Source: Ischnura elegans
Lineage: Eukaryota; Arthropoda; Insecta; Odonata; Coenagrionidae
NCBI RefSeq assembly: GCF_921293095.1
Contig: NC_060248.1
Span: forward strand, 136,412,972 to 136,476,971
Length of the DNA stretch: 64,000 bases
Direction: 5' to 3'
Shown here: positions 10,297-20,757 of the stretch, piece by piece
Layout of the letters: every line of letters begins with the position of its first letter
How positions within the stretch are numbered: the stretch's first letter is position 1
Notes under the pieces: model-generated
What the model saw: only the letters and a program-made list of their open reading frames with translations
Database searches by the model: none
Told to the model about the DNA's origin: nothing
Translations under genes and position numbers: made by a program

Positions 10297-10489
10297 TGTC
10301 AAAAACGAAAAAAAGTCTTCTTTACGTCTTCGTTACAAAAAACTATTTCATTCGTCTTCTATATCCCAAGGCCGTACAACAATCACTTTTTATATTGGCA
10401 ACGTAAATAAAAAACAAAACAAACATTCATCATCACCTTGAACGTAAAAATGCAAAACCCTACAAAATATTAATTTTCACATTACAACA
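10297..10489 (-). repeat. Copia 5' LTR (193 bp)
   Basis: An uninterrupted LTR. It matches the split LTR at 236-376 plus 1687-1738 with only a few substitutions, which indicates a fairly young insertion. The length is typical of short insect Copia LTRs. Transcription should begin here and run leftward, since the gag start lies about 100 bp beyond it on the minus strand. Confidence 0.93.
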
Positions 10490-10494
10490 ATTAC

Positions 10495-11805
10495 ATCATA
10501 ATCTGAATCAAATCTATGGCATTACATTAATGCCTTGGCTTAGAAAATCTATGACTCTCATTATTTACATTTTTTGCAATTTTTCAATATCTATTTTATT
10601 TAACAATTTATTAGATTGAAATGAATATAATTCCAGCGAGCTTTCTACACCACCACTCGGTTCCTGAAGACGTAAAAGGCCGTGCGACAGGCCTGAAGGA
10701 ATCTGTAAGCATAGCCAAGAAATGGTTTGGTGGGGCAGCAGATCGAGGTGGTGGACAAGGACGAAGGGGGAGAAAAGCAATTCCCAATTTTAATGCACAC
10801 TGTGTGTATTTCATTGAGGCATTAATTATTAAAGACACGGAATAACATAATACATACATATTGAGTTCATTTCCATCCTTTGCCCTCAGGAGAATGTTTT
10901 CCAAGAGTTCTAACATCACCAGTGAAATTTCAATCAGCACCACTAATCCAAAACATGTAGCTGTATAGATGTGCAATCAGGTAATATTTAATTTCTGGCT
11001 AAATTAGTAATGTTCTTTCAACCAGGTGTTTGAAAGTCTCAGGAGAAAGTAATGCTTCTTGTACGTTGATGGGCACATCAATTCAGAGTATAACACTTAG
11101 GAAATAGTGATCTGCTTCACATATACATATGTTTTACAGAGATCAGCATGAAGGATTTGCATTAACTGCCTGTAGTGTGAAGTTTACTATTTCATGAAGA
11201 TAAGTTAAAAACAATTATAATTTGCTGGCAAGGTAAAATTATAATTTGAGAATTAATAGCCTCTAATTTAGGGATAGGAGAACTCCCTAGTATATCAATA
11301 TTCCATAATGTCGTCTAATATTAACAGCACATTTCATTATGGCACAATTCTGGCCAGCGGATGAAATTCCAAGTATGGCCACACTTTGGCCAGGGGGTCA
11401 AAACCATTGTGGGCCCATAATGGCCTAACACTGCTTGCCACAATGCTTGGCCACAGTTTAGCCGCATTATCTGTGTTGAATGGGCACGGTTCCTTCGGTT
11501 AATTCTGACCTTGCCGAGGAGGAAATTCAAAAATCGTATAAGCAGCATTCAGCTCTGAAGTTAAAGTCCCCTTTCCAGGCCCAAATGGTTGAAAGATTCG
11601 TGAAGGAGGTCACCCAAGCTTCATTGAAAGCAGCGATAGACAAGGAACGGCACAAAGAAATACAGAGAAAACTGGAAAACAGAGCGAAAATGCCGACCTT
11701 CGAAACCAAGTCTCAGTACATGCTGTACATAATTCTGTAGAGCAAGTAAGTTTTAAACATATCTGCCTGACTTAAATAATTGATAAAGAGGACATTGCTC
11801 ACATA
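10495..11805. other. Unassigned DNA with two weak exon-like stretches
   Basis: Mostly AT-rich. At 10635-10845 a GC-richer plus-strand frame (ASFLHHHSVPEDVKGRATGL, then a glycine/arginine-rich GGGQGRRGRK) ends in a stop and is preceded by a possible splice acceptor (AATTCCAG). At 11480-11740 a plus-strand frame of 86 residues is rich in E, K and Q (ERFVKEVTQASLKAAIDKER) and could be coiled coil. I recognise neither as a family. Both could be chance frames or transposon debris. Confidence 0.25.
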
Positions 11806-12075
11806 TTGCTTCAGCCTCAATGTAGGCTGTCAACAACAAGTAAGTCTTTTGACCATGTAAAGCTGTGCCTTTTCAACCACCTACCCCGAGAGGCCAGAGA
11901 CTGTTCATTACCCAAGTTTAAGCGTTGTCTCCACCTATGGATATGTAGCCAAGCTTTCTACTCTATGAATGAATTTCTTGAATGCTGTACTCAGAATTAT
12001 ATTATTTAGCTCTAGTATTTCATTGACTTTGACAAAGACTATTGCATTGTTTAACGTCGAATAAATCATTATTAT
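11806..12075 (+). repeat. 3'-terminal fragment of a non-LTR retrotransposon
   Basis: The plus-strand frame FNHLPREARDCSLPKFKRCL followed by AFYSMNEFLE resembles the C-terminal tail after RT in CR1/Jockey-group LINEs (LP..R, KFK..L, FYS..EFL). A stop, an AATAAA signal at 12059 and a short ATTATTATT run follow, as at a LINE 3' end. No RT core is present, so this is a 5'-truncated fragment. Confidence 0.45.
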
Positions 12076-12434
12076 TATGCCAATAAAAAGTGTATGTTAA
12101 GACGAGGTTGTTTTATTTTCTACCAATTTCTGCCACAAAACGAGTATTTGATAATTCCACAGAAAATACATATTTTAGCCTGATATAGACAATGCCTTCT
12201 CAACTTTATATACCAATGGATGTGTGGGTGGGGCAGCTCACTGTGTAGGTACCCCCATGGGGGGTGTTCGGTGTAGATAACAATATTAAACATTGATTTC
12301 AAATAAGAAATTCTTTCGTGGTTATTCCCACTCCAAAGATGCTAAAACACCAAAAGTTAGTTACACTAATGAAGAAGAGAAGCCTCATGAAAAACTTGAC
12401 ATGAAGACGTAACAACCTTATGCCAACCAATAAT

Positions 12435-12660
12435 TATAGGCCATATCTAGAGACATGATGGCCTGATGAAGACAATCGTCGAGGGACAAGTAGATGGCAA
12501 CATCAGAAAAGGAAGACCTCAAACAAAATAAGTGGAACAGGTAAAGGAGGATGTGAAAGAGAAGATATACAGGGTGTGGAAATATTAGCTTATATGTTGT
12601 AGAAATGCGTGGAGAGCTACATCAAACTAATCTCTGGATTGCGGAGCAGTGATGATGAAG
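12435..12660 (+). repeat. RTE-like LINE 3' end, plus strand
   Basis: Read with frame changes the plus strand gives RHDGLMKTIVEGQVDGNIRK, GRPQTK and then NAWRATSN. This is the C-terminal tail of RTE-like polyproteins, where HDGLMKTIIEG..GRP and a later WR are usual. It ends in a short GATGATGA run. Only the tail is present. Confidence 0.5.
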
Positions 12661-12689
12661 GGCGGAGGTTTCCAAATCACTCTGGTCTC

Positions 12690-13640
12690 GCACAGTCATC
12701 TGCCCTTTGTAATTCACATTAAGGTCCACTCCCAATCTGTAGACACTACTTCCTTCACCGCCACTCTCTCCGGAATGTAATGTCTTCAGCAGCTCCACCC
12801 AACTCTGTGCACACTACTTCCAAATACTCCACCTCATCCATCCATCAGTTTCTCCTCGCACCCACCATACCATGCACTTTCTCTTTCACTCTCATTTTCT
12901 CCATTCTCTTGTACGTCAACATTTCAAAGGCCTACCCTCATCCTCATTCCTTAGAGTCAATGTTTCTACTTCTTAAGTTCCAAACTCATGATCAGACTCT
13001 TTCCAAACCTTTCATTTACCATTCACTCTTGATCTTCCGATAAACTCTTGTATCTATAAACACATCATAGATTATGTAAATCTATTCCTGATATCCTTAC
13101 TTCTGTTGTTTCCCACTGATGAGTTGTCCACATAACAAAACTGTTTCTACAGCGTAAGTTTGTGACTTCTCGATCAATCTTTAGCCTCACATTCCTAGCT
13201 CTACCAGCCTGCATAACCAAATAACTCAGATTTCTTTTAATAAATCATAATGGTCCACTGTTTGTACAGCTTACCCCAACGCAACCACCAGAACCTACAA
13301 GAGGTATGCTGTAACAAACACCTTCATTTGTGATTTTTAACTAACTAGAACACCAAATTGACTGCTTTAACTTCAATTCCTGCCGTGGCTCCCTCATTAG
13401 AATTTCCTCCTCCCACATTTTAAACAGGGAAGGTGAGAGCAGAGTGCCCCCCCTGTCTCCTGCCTCACCCTATCCTTGCCAACCCTCTTTCTCCATTGAC
13501 TACCCCTACTAGTGCAGTCTCAACCCCATTCCAATTCCAGTGTCCCTCCACCATTCCCATCCACCCTATCAAACGTAAGGATGAGTCTGTTCTTAAATTT
13601 TTTTATTCTCAGCACCAGTTCTTCACCATTGGTTCTCAAT
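12690..13640 (-). repeat. Degenerate copy of the RTE-like LINE seen at 17.5-20.9 kb
   Basis: The stretch can be aligned by eye with the RT of the later element. TGATATCCTTACT at 13090, CTCACATTCCTAGCTC at 13187, TTAAACAGGGAAGGTGAG at about 13420 and CACCCTATCAAACG at 13562 match 17990, 18090, 18335 and 18518. It is far more diverged and has no open frame, so it is an older insertion in the same orientation, lying head-on against the plus-strand fragment ending at 12660. Confidence 0.55.
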
Positions 13641-13644
13641 ACTC

Positions 13645-14440
13645 GGTTCCAAGCATGTACTCTTATTATCTGAGTTAATGGCAAATTTAAAGGAACAAAT
13701 CTATTCTTTTTTTGACAGAAATATTGCCTGCAGTACTGAACAGGTGTTCACTGAAAACAGTAGCGGATATTGACTTTGAAGGTCCACACAAAATATACTT
13801 GGAGCACAGTTAACATACTGCATGCATACTTAGCATATCATCATGATAGACAGTGAAACTCCTCCAACTTCTGACATCATCCGTTAATTTGTTGCAACTT
13901 GTAATGAGTCAATTCAAAATATATTCTGTATACGACAATGTAGCTTAAATTGACACCTTATCCGCATGCCTCACTGCTCAAGACGCCACACAGAGGGTGG
14001 ATATAAAAAACCTTGAGAAAACCATAAATTTCCACAATTTTTTGGAAATCAAAAATGGGAGTTAAATAATATTATGCCTGAGGATTAAGGAGCTATGGCT
14101 ATTTAAATATTTGGTTCACCCATAAGGTCACCAAAAGGCATTAAAAATGAGAAAAAATAATAAAAAATTGAAAATAGGAATTTTAGCAGAAATCGAGTTT
14201 TTACTTATGCTTGTGAGGCGATAGTTTCCTATAAATTTCAAAGCATACTTTATGAAAGAAAAAAATTTTTCCCAAGAATCATACGGAAAAATTTATTGAT
14301 TTTGATAAATTGTTCATATAGGAATTGAGCATTCAAGAGTTTACTCATTTTTAACAATTTTTACACTAAGTGGAAAAATCTTTAGGAGGGCGACAAGAGG
14401 CGAATGAAAAATATGTTATGTGAGAAAGACCAAAATCTTT
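13645..14440. other. AT-rich stretch, nothing recognised
   Basis: No frame, repeat end or RNA motif that I can support. Confidence 0.4.
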
Positions 14441-14667
14441 ACCACAAATTTCAGAAGAAAAATCTTACTCAAACTTGCACCTTTTCCTTTGAGAATGGGA
14501 TACGTGTTGGCAGTCGTCCGGTCTGATAATAGGCCACAGAATTTCCTGATTTTTGTTGTCGCTCCAATTTGAAGCAAATAAAGTTTCCACCACTATGATT
14601 TTACACCAATTATTAGGAAAGATGCCAAATTTAAAAATAATGGCTAATCTTTGTCTGCTATATACTC

Positions 14668-14709
14668 TGTGGCGAGCTGCAGTACTCTGTCCCTGATAGC
14701 TCCGCCACA
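14668..14709 (-). repeat. 42-bp piece of the gypsy LTR start, inverted
   Basis: This is the exact reverse complement of 16014-16055. It begins TGTGGCGGAGC on the minus strand and is itself a hairpin (TGTGGCGGAGCT against AGCTCGCCACA). It sits at the broken 5' edge of the gypsy fragment and diverges from the LTR right after these 42 bases. Confidence 0.75.
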
Positions 14710-14732
14710 TCGCATGACCATTTTTAACTGTT

Positions 14733-15730
14733 GCTTTCCGCCGAAAGGTGTTCAACTCCATCCACAACCTAGCACACCCTGGGGCAAACGCCACTGTAAA
14801 GTTACTGACCTCTCGTTTTGAGTGGCCTTCCATTAAAAAGGATTGCCGACAGTGGGCCCTTAGTTTAGTGGTTCATGCATCCCTTGCCAAAGGTCCAAGG
14901 TCTCACGCCACATCTCCTCACCTGTGGGTGACTTTCAGATTCCCAACCTGTGGTTCGAGCACATTCATATTGATCTGGTTGGTCCTCTTCCTATGTCTCG
15001 TGGTTGCTGTTACTGTCTTACGAGCGTCGATTGCTTCACGCGTTGGCCAGAGGCCATTCCCTTGGGCAATATCTCGGCAGAGACTGTTGCACGTGTGTTG
15101 TTTCAGGAATGAATCGCACGACTTGGCACACCACTACGCATTACTACAGATCACGGGCGACAGTTTGAGAGCGATCTGCTCCGGCAGCTTAATAAAATTG
15201 GTGGCATTTCTCACTTCCGTGCGTCGGCGTACCACCTGGCTGCCAACGGAATGGAGGAACGGCTTCATAGGCAACTGAAGCCGGCCATCCGCTACCATGA
15301 AGCAGAGCAGTGGGCTGATATGCTTCCTGCCATTCTTCTTGGGTTCCGTGCTGCATGGAAGGAGGACCTCCAAGCAACCTCTGCAGACCTCGTCTACGGT
15401 GCACCACTCCGTCTAACCGGCGAGTTTCTGACTCTCTCTAGCATCCCAGCACCCAGCTGAGCGGCCTTTGTCTCTCAGCTGCAAGAGCATTTCCGAAAGC
15501 TGACCCCTAAGCCAGCAGCTCGTCATGGCAGCCGAGATGTTTTCATCTTTAAAGACTTCGTCCTCTCATGTTTTTGTGCACAACGACACCTCACATGGGT
15601 CCCTTCAAGCACCCTACGACGGGCCGTTACGAGCCCTGCAGCAAAATGGGAAGACATTTAAAGTCCAACTACCTAGCAGAGATTCCAACATCTTCATCGA
15701 CCGTCTCAAGCCAGCGCACATCTCAACAGA
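14733..15730 (+). pseudogene. Ty3/gypsy integrase relic
   Basis: The plus strand starts inside the zinc-binding domain (FNSIHNLAHPGANATVKLLT, then RFEWPSIKKD). After a frame change comes the catalytic core: HIHIDLVGPLP (first Asp), CFTRWPEAIPL, then ITTDHGRQFES (second Asp) and HLAANGMEERLHRQLK (Glu). An in-frame TGA at 15111-15113 stands where the usual Trp precedes the second Asp. Further stops occur after SSIPAPS and in the C-terminal part, which still shows FRKLTPKPAA and DVFIFKD. Protease, RT and RNase H are missing upstream, so only the 3' third of pol remains. It is inactive. Confidence 0.9.
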
Positions 15731-16013
15731 TGTACCTTTGGCCCGTCTACTCTGGTGGTGCCAATGCAGTCTCCACTACCTCCAGCTACCTAGCCCCCAG
15801 CTGTCTACATAGAGGTGCCACCCTCTACGCCCTGTGCAACTGATGATTTTCCCACACCAGTGGCGCCAAACGATGAACAGCCGCTTGCCCAGCCTAGGAG
15901 ACACGCTCGTTTCCCTGCATATCTGCACCACTATCAACTTGACGGCTAATATCTTTGTATTTTTCTTTTTTTCTCATCTCAACGTTAGGGTAAACTACTG
16001 CCAGGGGAGTGAT

Positions 16014-16255
16014 GTGGCGGAGCTATCAGGGACAGAGTACTGCAGCTCGCCACATTGGGTGCCACCGGCTAGACCCTATGGAGTTTGATGGAGAACCAAA
16101 CTTGGCCACCAGAGGTGCGAATGGGAAACTGGACCGGAAGCACACCGGAGTCTCACAGGAACGGCCATATTGTGTACTGGTATTTTTGCAACCGACCCTC
16201 GAGTACAGGCTGTGGCACACATGGCAATAAACGCAGTCGTCATTATTTCTGTACA
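16014..16255 (+). repeat. Gypsy 3' LTR (start clear, end approximate)
   Basis: A polypurine tract GCCAGGGGAGTGA ends at 16013 and is followed by TGTGGCGGAGC, the usual gypsy arrangement. A polyadenylation signal AATAAA lies at 16227 and a terminal CA near 16255. No second full LTR is in the window; only the 42-bp inverted piece at 14668-14709 remains. Confidence 0.65.
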
Positions 16256-16890
16256 AGTTATCGAAGTTTGTATCATTACCCCAAATATGTACCCTTCATA
16301 CTCTATAGTACATTCACACTCTCTATATAGCATTTTGAATGTGGAAAGTTAGCTGTGGCCACTGGTCACCCATGAGTCTGATGAGGGCATACAAACAAAT
16401 GTCGGCAGAAAGGATTTTTTTCCTTTAATCCTACTCATTCTCACATGGATACAGGTAATTTACTGCACTTAAGCTCCTTTCAAACCATAAATACCCCTGA
16501 ACTTGAGAAGAGAGAAAAGAATCAAATCAGGCATGGTCAATGCACACGATCAAGCGACTGCAATTATCCCTTGGTACCATAATCCGCTTACACTACAAGT
16601 CGTTTGCCAAGTAACACCGCTTGGGATCTCATGGTATCTGTGATGTTCATTTACAACATAAATGTTCATTCGTGTTACTGTTTTATATATGCCGTGCTCT
16701 AACGAACACAAGCTCCATGAAATGTTACATATTTGGTAGTATATCAGAAATGAACCATTTGGAACAGATCTTATATGCTCACTGCATAATAAATATGTGG
16801 CCAGACAAAAGGGAAATAGCACCTCTCTTTTATTTTCAATCTGAAAATCATACCACAATACACTTGACTAATCCTAGCTTCATCGGGGCT
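16256..16890. other. Unassigned DNA
   Basis: No coding region recognised. CTGATGAG at 16378 and GAAA at 16408 resemble the conserved arms of a hammerhead ribozyme or of a Penelope-like element end, but the geometry is imperfect (see the rejected list). Confidence 0.35.
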
Positions 16891-16897
16891 CTCCCAT

Positions 16898-17193
16898 TGT
16901 GCCATTTCGGCACTTAATTTGCAGCGACGGTTGGGAGGGCAGTACCGGCAGTCGTGGCACATGTGCGAGTGGCGCAGAGAGACCAGACCGGATCGGGCTG
17001 ATTGGGAGCGCGGAGATACAGAACGTAGAGAGGACTAGAGTTCTGAGGAGGTGACCAGAGACCACTGCCTGGTCGTTTCATCACCACTGTGAAAGATTAT
17101 CTAAATTCGATAGAAGAAGTTTGTAATCTGATATAAGTTGTATTTTTATTAATAAATTCAGGTGTGTTTCAAACGGTGTCCAGTCATTTCAAA
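16898..17193 (+). repeat. Probable solo or partial LTR
   Basis: A GC-rich, promoter-like first half (TGTGCC start, then CAGAGAGACCAGACC) is followed by an AT-rich part with AATAAA at 17150. It ends TTTCA, next to a sequence complementary to an initiator-tRNA primer site. The start is a guess and no target duplication was found. Confidence 0.35.
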
Positions 17194-17235
17194 GTGAACC
17201 ACGCTCTGCTACCACTTTGAAACGACTGGACACCG
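17174..17235. repeat. LTR-end hairpin around a tRNA-iMet primer-site sequence
   Basis: The arms 17174-17196 and 17213-17235 match at 22 of 23 positions (CGGTGTCCAGTC, TTTCAAAGTG). Running from the loop into the second arm is GCTCTGCTACCA, which equals the CCA-ended 3' end of initiator tRNA-Met as I know it. On the minus strand TGGTAGCAGAGC is thus a standard primer binding site, three bases after a possible LTR end (TTTCA). Confidence 0.6.
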
Positions 17236-17563
17236 CCGCTGCAAATTTCACGCCAAAATGGCTCACCATTAATATTTCTTATATGTGCTCCCCATGATAG
17301 GGTTGAAAATAAAATAAAAATTATAAAGATGCTTGCTGCATTGCCTTTATATTTCATGAAATTTGGCTCATTCATGATAAAAATCTCATGCAATATGCTG
17401 AAAAATAAGATGCCAGGAAGAAGAAGAAAATGTGTAGGTAGAAGTAACAGCATTATTATTATAGTATTCTACCGATTTAGGTAGGTTTCCATGGAGTACA
17501 CAAGAAGTGATCTGGGAGCCTCCCTTTCCTTCCAGCACTGCCTTCTTTAACTCACAGTAAGGC

Positions 17564-18808
17564 CTACTCTCTTTCAATCGATCTAAAAAATCCTTTTCTT
17601 TTCCTTCCCCTCCCTCGTTTCCCGAACATTCTACCCTCTAACACTATTTTCAACATCCCCTCACCGCTAAGCACTAACTCCATCCATACCTTCTGTCTCC
17701 TCCGCATCTCATCTAAAAGCTGCCTCTCCTCGCCAACCATATCCAGCACTTCGTCGTTCCTTTTCCTCTCTGTCCATTTCACCCTCTCCATTCTTCTCCA
17801 TACCTACATCTCGAATGCCTACAATCTTCTCTCATCTTCTTTCCTCAGTGTCCACGTTTCCGCACCATAGAGAGCTACACTCCAGATCAAACTCTTCACT
17901 AACCTTATCTTTAAACTCTTACATAACGATCCTCTTAGAAGCTCCTTCCTGTTCATGAACGCCTCCTTCGCTAATGCAATTCTCTTCCTGATGTCCTTAC
18001 TACTGTATCCGTTTTCCTCTAACGTACTGCCTAAATAGTTGAATTGCTCAACCTGCTCAAGTTTTTCACCACCCACCTTTATCATAAGTCTCACATTCCT
18101 CGCTCGTGATGCTTTACAAAACCGCATAACCTTAGTTTTCTTGTGATTAATCCTCATCCCATACTCCTCGCAACGCTCGTATAACGCATCCACCAGAGCC
18201 TGAAGCCCCCTCGCTGACTGGCTAATCAGCGCCTGATCATCCGTGAATCTCACTGATTTGAACATCATTCCTCCCACTTTTATTCCAGCTTCTAACTCAT
18301 CCCAAGCTTCCCTTACCATCTCTTCAGCGTACACGTTAAAGAGCAGCGGCGATAGAGGACAGCCTTGCCTCACACCTCGGCCAATGCTTGCCCACCCAGA
18401 TTCTCCGTCCACTACCCTCACTTGCGCAGTCTCGGCCATATACAGATTACGAATCAGTCGTCTATCCCTCCAATCTACACCTATTCTCTTGAGAATATCC
18501 ATTAACTTTACCCAATTCACCCTATCAAACGCTTTCTCAAAATCCACGAAACACGCATATACGTCCTGGTCATATTCTAGGTTCCTCTCGACGAGGGACC
18601 TCATTATTGCTATTGCATCACGAGTTGACTTCCCTTTTCTGAAACCAAATTGATCTTTGCCCAAATACTCGTTTGCCCTCGCCTTCATTCGTCTGTTCAA
18701 TATCCTCAGCACCACTTTCGCCACATGCGATATTAAGCTGATAGTCCTATAATCTCCGCATTCCACAGCTTTCTTCTTTTTCGGAAGCGGAATTAAAACC
18801 GTCTTCAC
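17564..18808 (-). pseudogene. RTE-like LINE reverse transcriptase and C-terminal tail
   Basis: RT motifs in order: TVLIPLPKK, YRTISLISH, KDQFGFRKGKSTRDAI, ACFVDFEKAFDRVNW (first catalytic Asp), GVRQGCPLSPLLFNVYAEEM, then FTDDQALIS, KTKVMRF and FNYLGSTL. The catalytic box reads FTDD, where FADD or YADD is usual; both Asp residues are kept. After ETWTLRKEDERRL two TAG codons (near 17812 and 17799) interrupt the tail, which goes on as RMERVKWTERKRNDEVLDMV and a basic RGRKRKG segment. The enzyme would copy its own RNA at the nicked target. Confidence 0.9.
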
Positions 18809-18820
18809 GAAATCTTCCGG

Positions 18821-19318
18821 CTAACATCCCTCCTCATAGATCCTGCGCACTAGTTCGAAAAACCTTTTCTTACCTTCCTTCCCTAGATTCTTCAGAAGCT
18901 CACACGGGATATTGTCCATGCCTACTGCTTTCCTAGCCTTCATATCACGAAGTGCTCCCTCTATTTCCGAATCTAATATCTCCGGCCCAAGATTATCCTC
19001 CTCCACTGCACTTTCCTCCTCTAGAGTCAATCTCTCTGGTCTGTTCATTCTGTCATACAGGTCCTCCACGTATTCCTTCCATCTACTCTGTACCTCTTCT
19101 CCCTCGGTTAGCATCCTCCCATCTTTAGCCTTAATTTTAGACATGGCTTGTCCTCTTTTGCTGCCTGATAGCGACTTAACTTTGGCATCTATACCTACCA
19201 CACGCTTACCCATCTTCCCATTTAATACTAAAGCTACCCCTCGCTGGCTCTCTTCCCCTCCACTATATATAACCCTATACCCATCACTCCAATAGTTCCC
19301 GCCATCCCTGCACCTCAC
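18821..19318 (-). pseudogene. LINE linker before RT, preceded by a duplicated endonuclease piece
   Basis: The first 43 residues (RCRDGGNYWSDGYRVIYSGG and on to GKMGKRVVGID) repeat the endonuclease region encoded at 20237-20404. Real continuity with the upstream ORF resumes at KVKSLSGSKRGQAM, followed by KDGRMLTEGEEVQSRWKEYV and RKAVGMDNIPCELLK, the usual approach to RT. The frame ends at EEGC with a stop where the RT would go on into the next frame piece (MKTVLIPLPKK). Confidence 0.87.
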
Positions 19319-19329
19319 CCCGCATAATC

Positions 19330-20757
19330 CTAAGATACTTCTCCATCCTTCTGAAACTTTTCCATTTCCTCACACGGTCTTTTCCAACAAGCCTCCCTTG
19401 CCCTCTTAGTTTCACGTCGTAATCGATTATTCAGTTCCCTATACCTTCTTTTTCCCTGTTCTGTGTCCACGCTCTTCCACTTCCTCCTCTCCTCCATTTC
19501 CCTTATCATGTTCTCCGTTATCCACGGCTTCTTTATCCTTCTACTGTCAATGTAACCAATTGACTTCTCCGCCGCTTTGAGTATTACCGTTTTAATATTA
19601 TCCCATCTTTCCTCAACAGTCTTTGTGCTTTCAATCTCCCATATACTAATGTCCACTAGTTCCTGATATTCTCTCCTCATACTCCCCTTCAGGGCTTCTA
19701 CGTTCCATTTCTTTGCCTTCCTAACTTTCATCAGTCTTTTGAATCTTACGTTGCATTTCATGAGCACTAGATTGTGGTCCGAATCCGCATCCGCTGCGGG
19801 GAAGCTGCACGAGTTTTTCACACTATTCCTAAACCTCTGTCTTACCATGATGTAGTCTATTTGATATCTCCCCACATCCCCTAGACTTTTCCATGTGTAC
19901 CTTCGCCCTTTATGATGATTGAACCACGTGTTTGTGATGAATAATTTGTTTCTCCTACAAAATTCTGCTGCTTTCTCTCCCCTGTCGTTTCGTATTCCTA
20001 GACCAAAATCTCCCATTTTGTGCCCATCCCTCCCTTCCCCCACTGAGGCATTCCAGTCCCCCATCACTACCAGATTTTTCTTACCCGGTGTGTCTCTAAT
20101 TATTTCCTCGAGCTGTTCATACACCTCATCTACTTCTTCTTCCCTATGATTGCTAGTGGGCATGTAAACTTGGACCTCCACAAGGTTGGTGGGCCGCGCC
20201 TTAATTTCTACCACCAGAATCCTATCGCTTACCTGGTCTATACCTACCACACGCTTACCCATCTTCCCGTTTAATACTAAAGCTACCCCTCGCTGGCTCG
20301 CTACCCCTCGCTGGCTCTCTTCCCCTCCACTATATATAACCCTATACCCATCACTCCAATAGTTCTCGCCATCCCTCCACCTCACCTCGCATAATCCTAA
20401 GATATCTACCCTCCCTTTATCCATTTCCCTTTTGATATTTTCTAACTTCCCCGTCCTCATCATAGTCCTCACATTCCACGTCCCTACATTTATAGCCGAC
20501 TCCTTCTTTTCCATCTTCTTGGTCTTCTTTCCTTCCTTCTTCATTGTTGCTGCAGCTGATGATGATAAGTCTCTGCAAGGATTTCGCATGTTGGTGACCC
20601 CGAGGACCTTGCCGACCTTGTTGCCGTGCCCGACACCCGCCCTTTGCGGACGGGTCCCGGGCGATGAGATTCCGATGCTCATTTGGTTGTATTCCATGTT
20701 TTCAGGGAAGAGATAGTTGGTAGGGTTTCCCACTTCCATTCCAACAGTGTTTTTCAC
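19330..20757 (-). pseudogene. RTE-like LINE endonuclease domain
   Basis: A 475-residue frame with a basic, low-complexity N-terminus (KKEGKKTKKMEKKE, about residues 73-86). The APE endonuclease follows: NVGTWNVRTMMRTGKLENI, DILGLCEVRW (catalytic Glu), VVMGDWNASVG (Asp/Asn), RRYTW, IDYIMV and DSDHNLVLM (Asp-His pair). It nicks target DNA for target-primed reverse transcription. SQRGVA is repeated in tandem near residue 150 through an 18-bp duplication (20283-20300 and 20301-20318). The frame ends at KFQKDGEVS, where a duplicated segment enters. The annotated Met is simply the first in frame. Insect genomes often carry such frames labelled craniofacial development protein 2-like. Confidence 0.9.

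Larger units (their letters stand above)
236..10489 (-). mobile_element. Copia (Ty1) LTR retrotransposon, interrupted by three later insertions
   Basis: The two LTRs are nearly identical, each starting TG and ending CA when read on the plus strand. They are flanked by the same 5-bp duplication, ATTAC, at 231-235 and 10490-10494. Between them the minus strand encodes, in order, a gag with zinc knuckle, protease, integrase, reverse transcriptase and RNase H, which is the Copia order (integrase before RT). Removing the insertions at 377-1686, 1975-5354 and 5858-6869 leaves about 4.5 kb, close to the usual 5-kb size. The coding region needs several frame changes, so this copy is not autonomous. 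No envelope gene is present. Confidence 0.95.

Noticed and set aside
16378..16411. Hammerhead ribozyme core (CTGATGAG ... GAAA)
   Set aside because: A short stem II can be drawn, but extra unpaired bases lie before GAAA and no good stems I and III are visible. At best it is a decayed Penelope-type end.
18243..20149. Plus-strand frames at 18.2-20.1 kb
   Set aside because: Antisense shadows of the RTE-like LINE.
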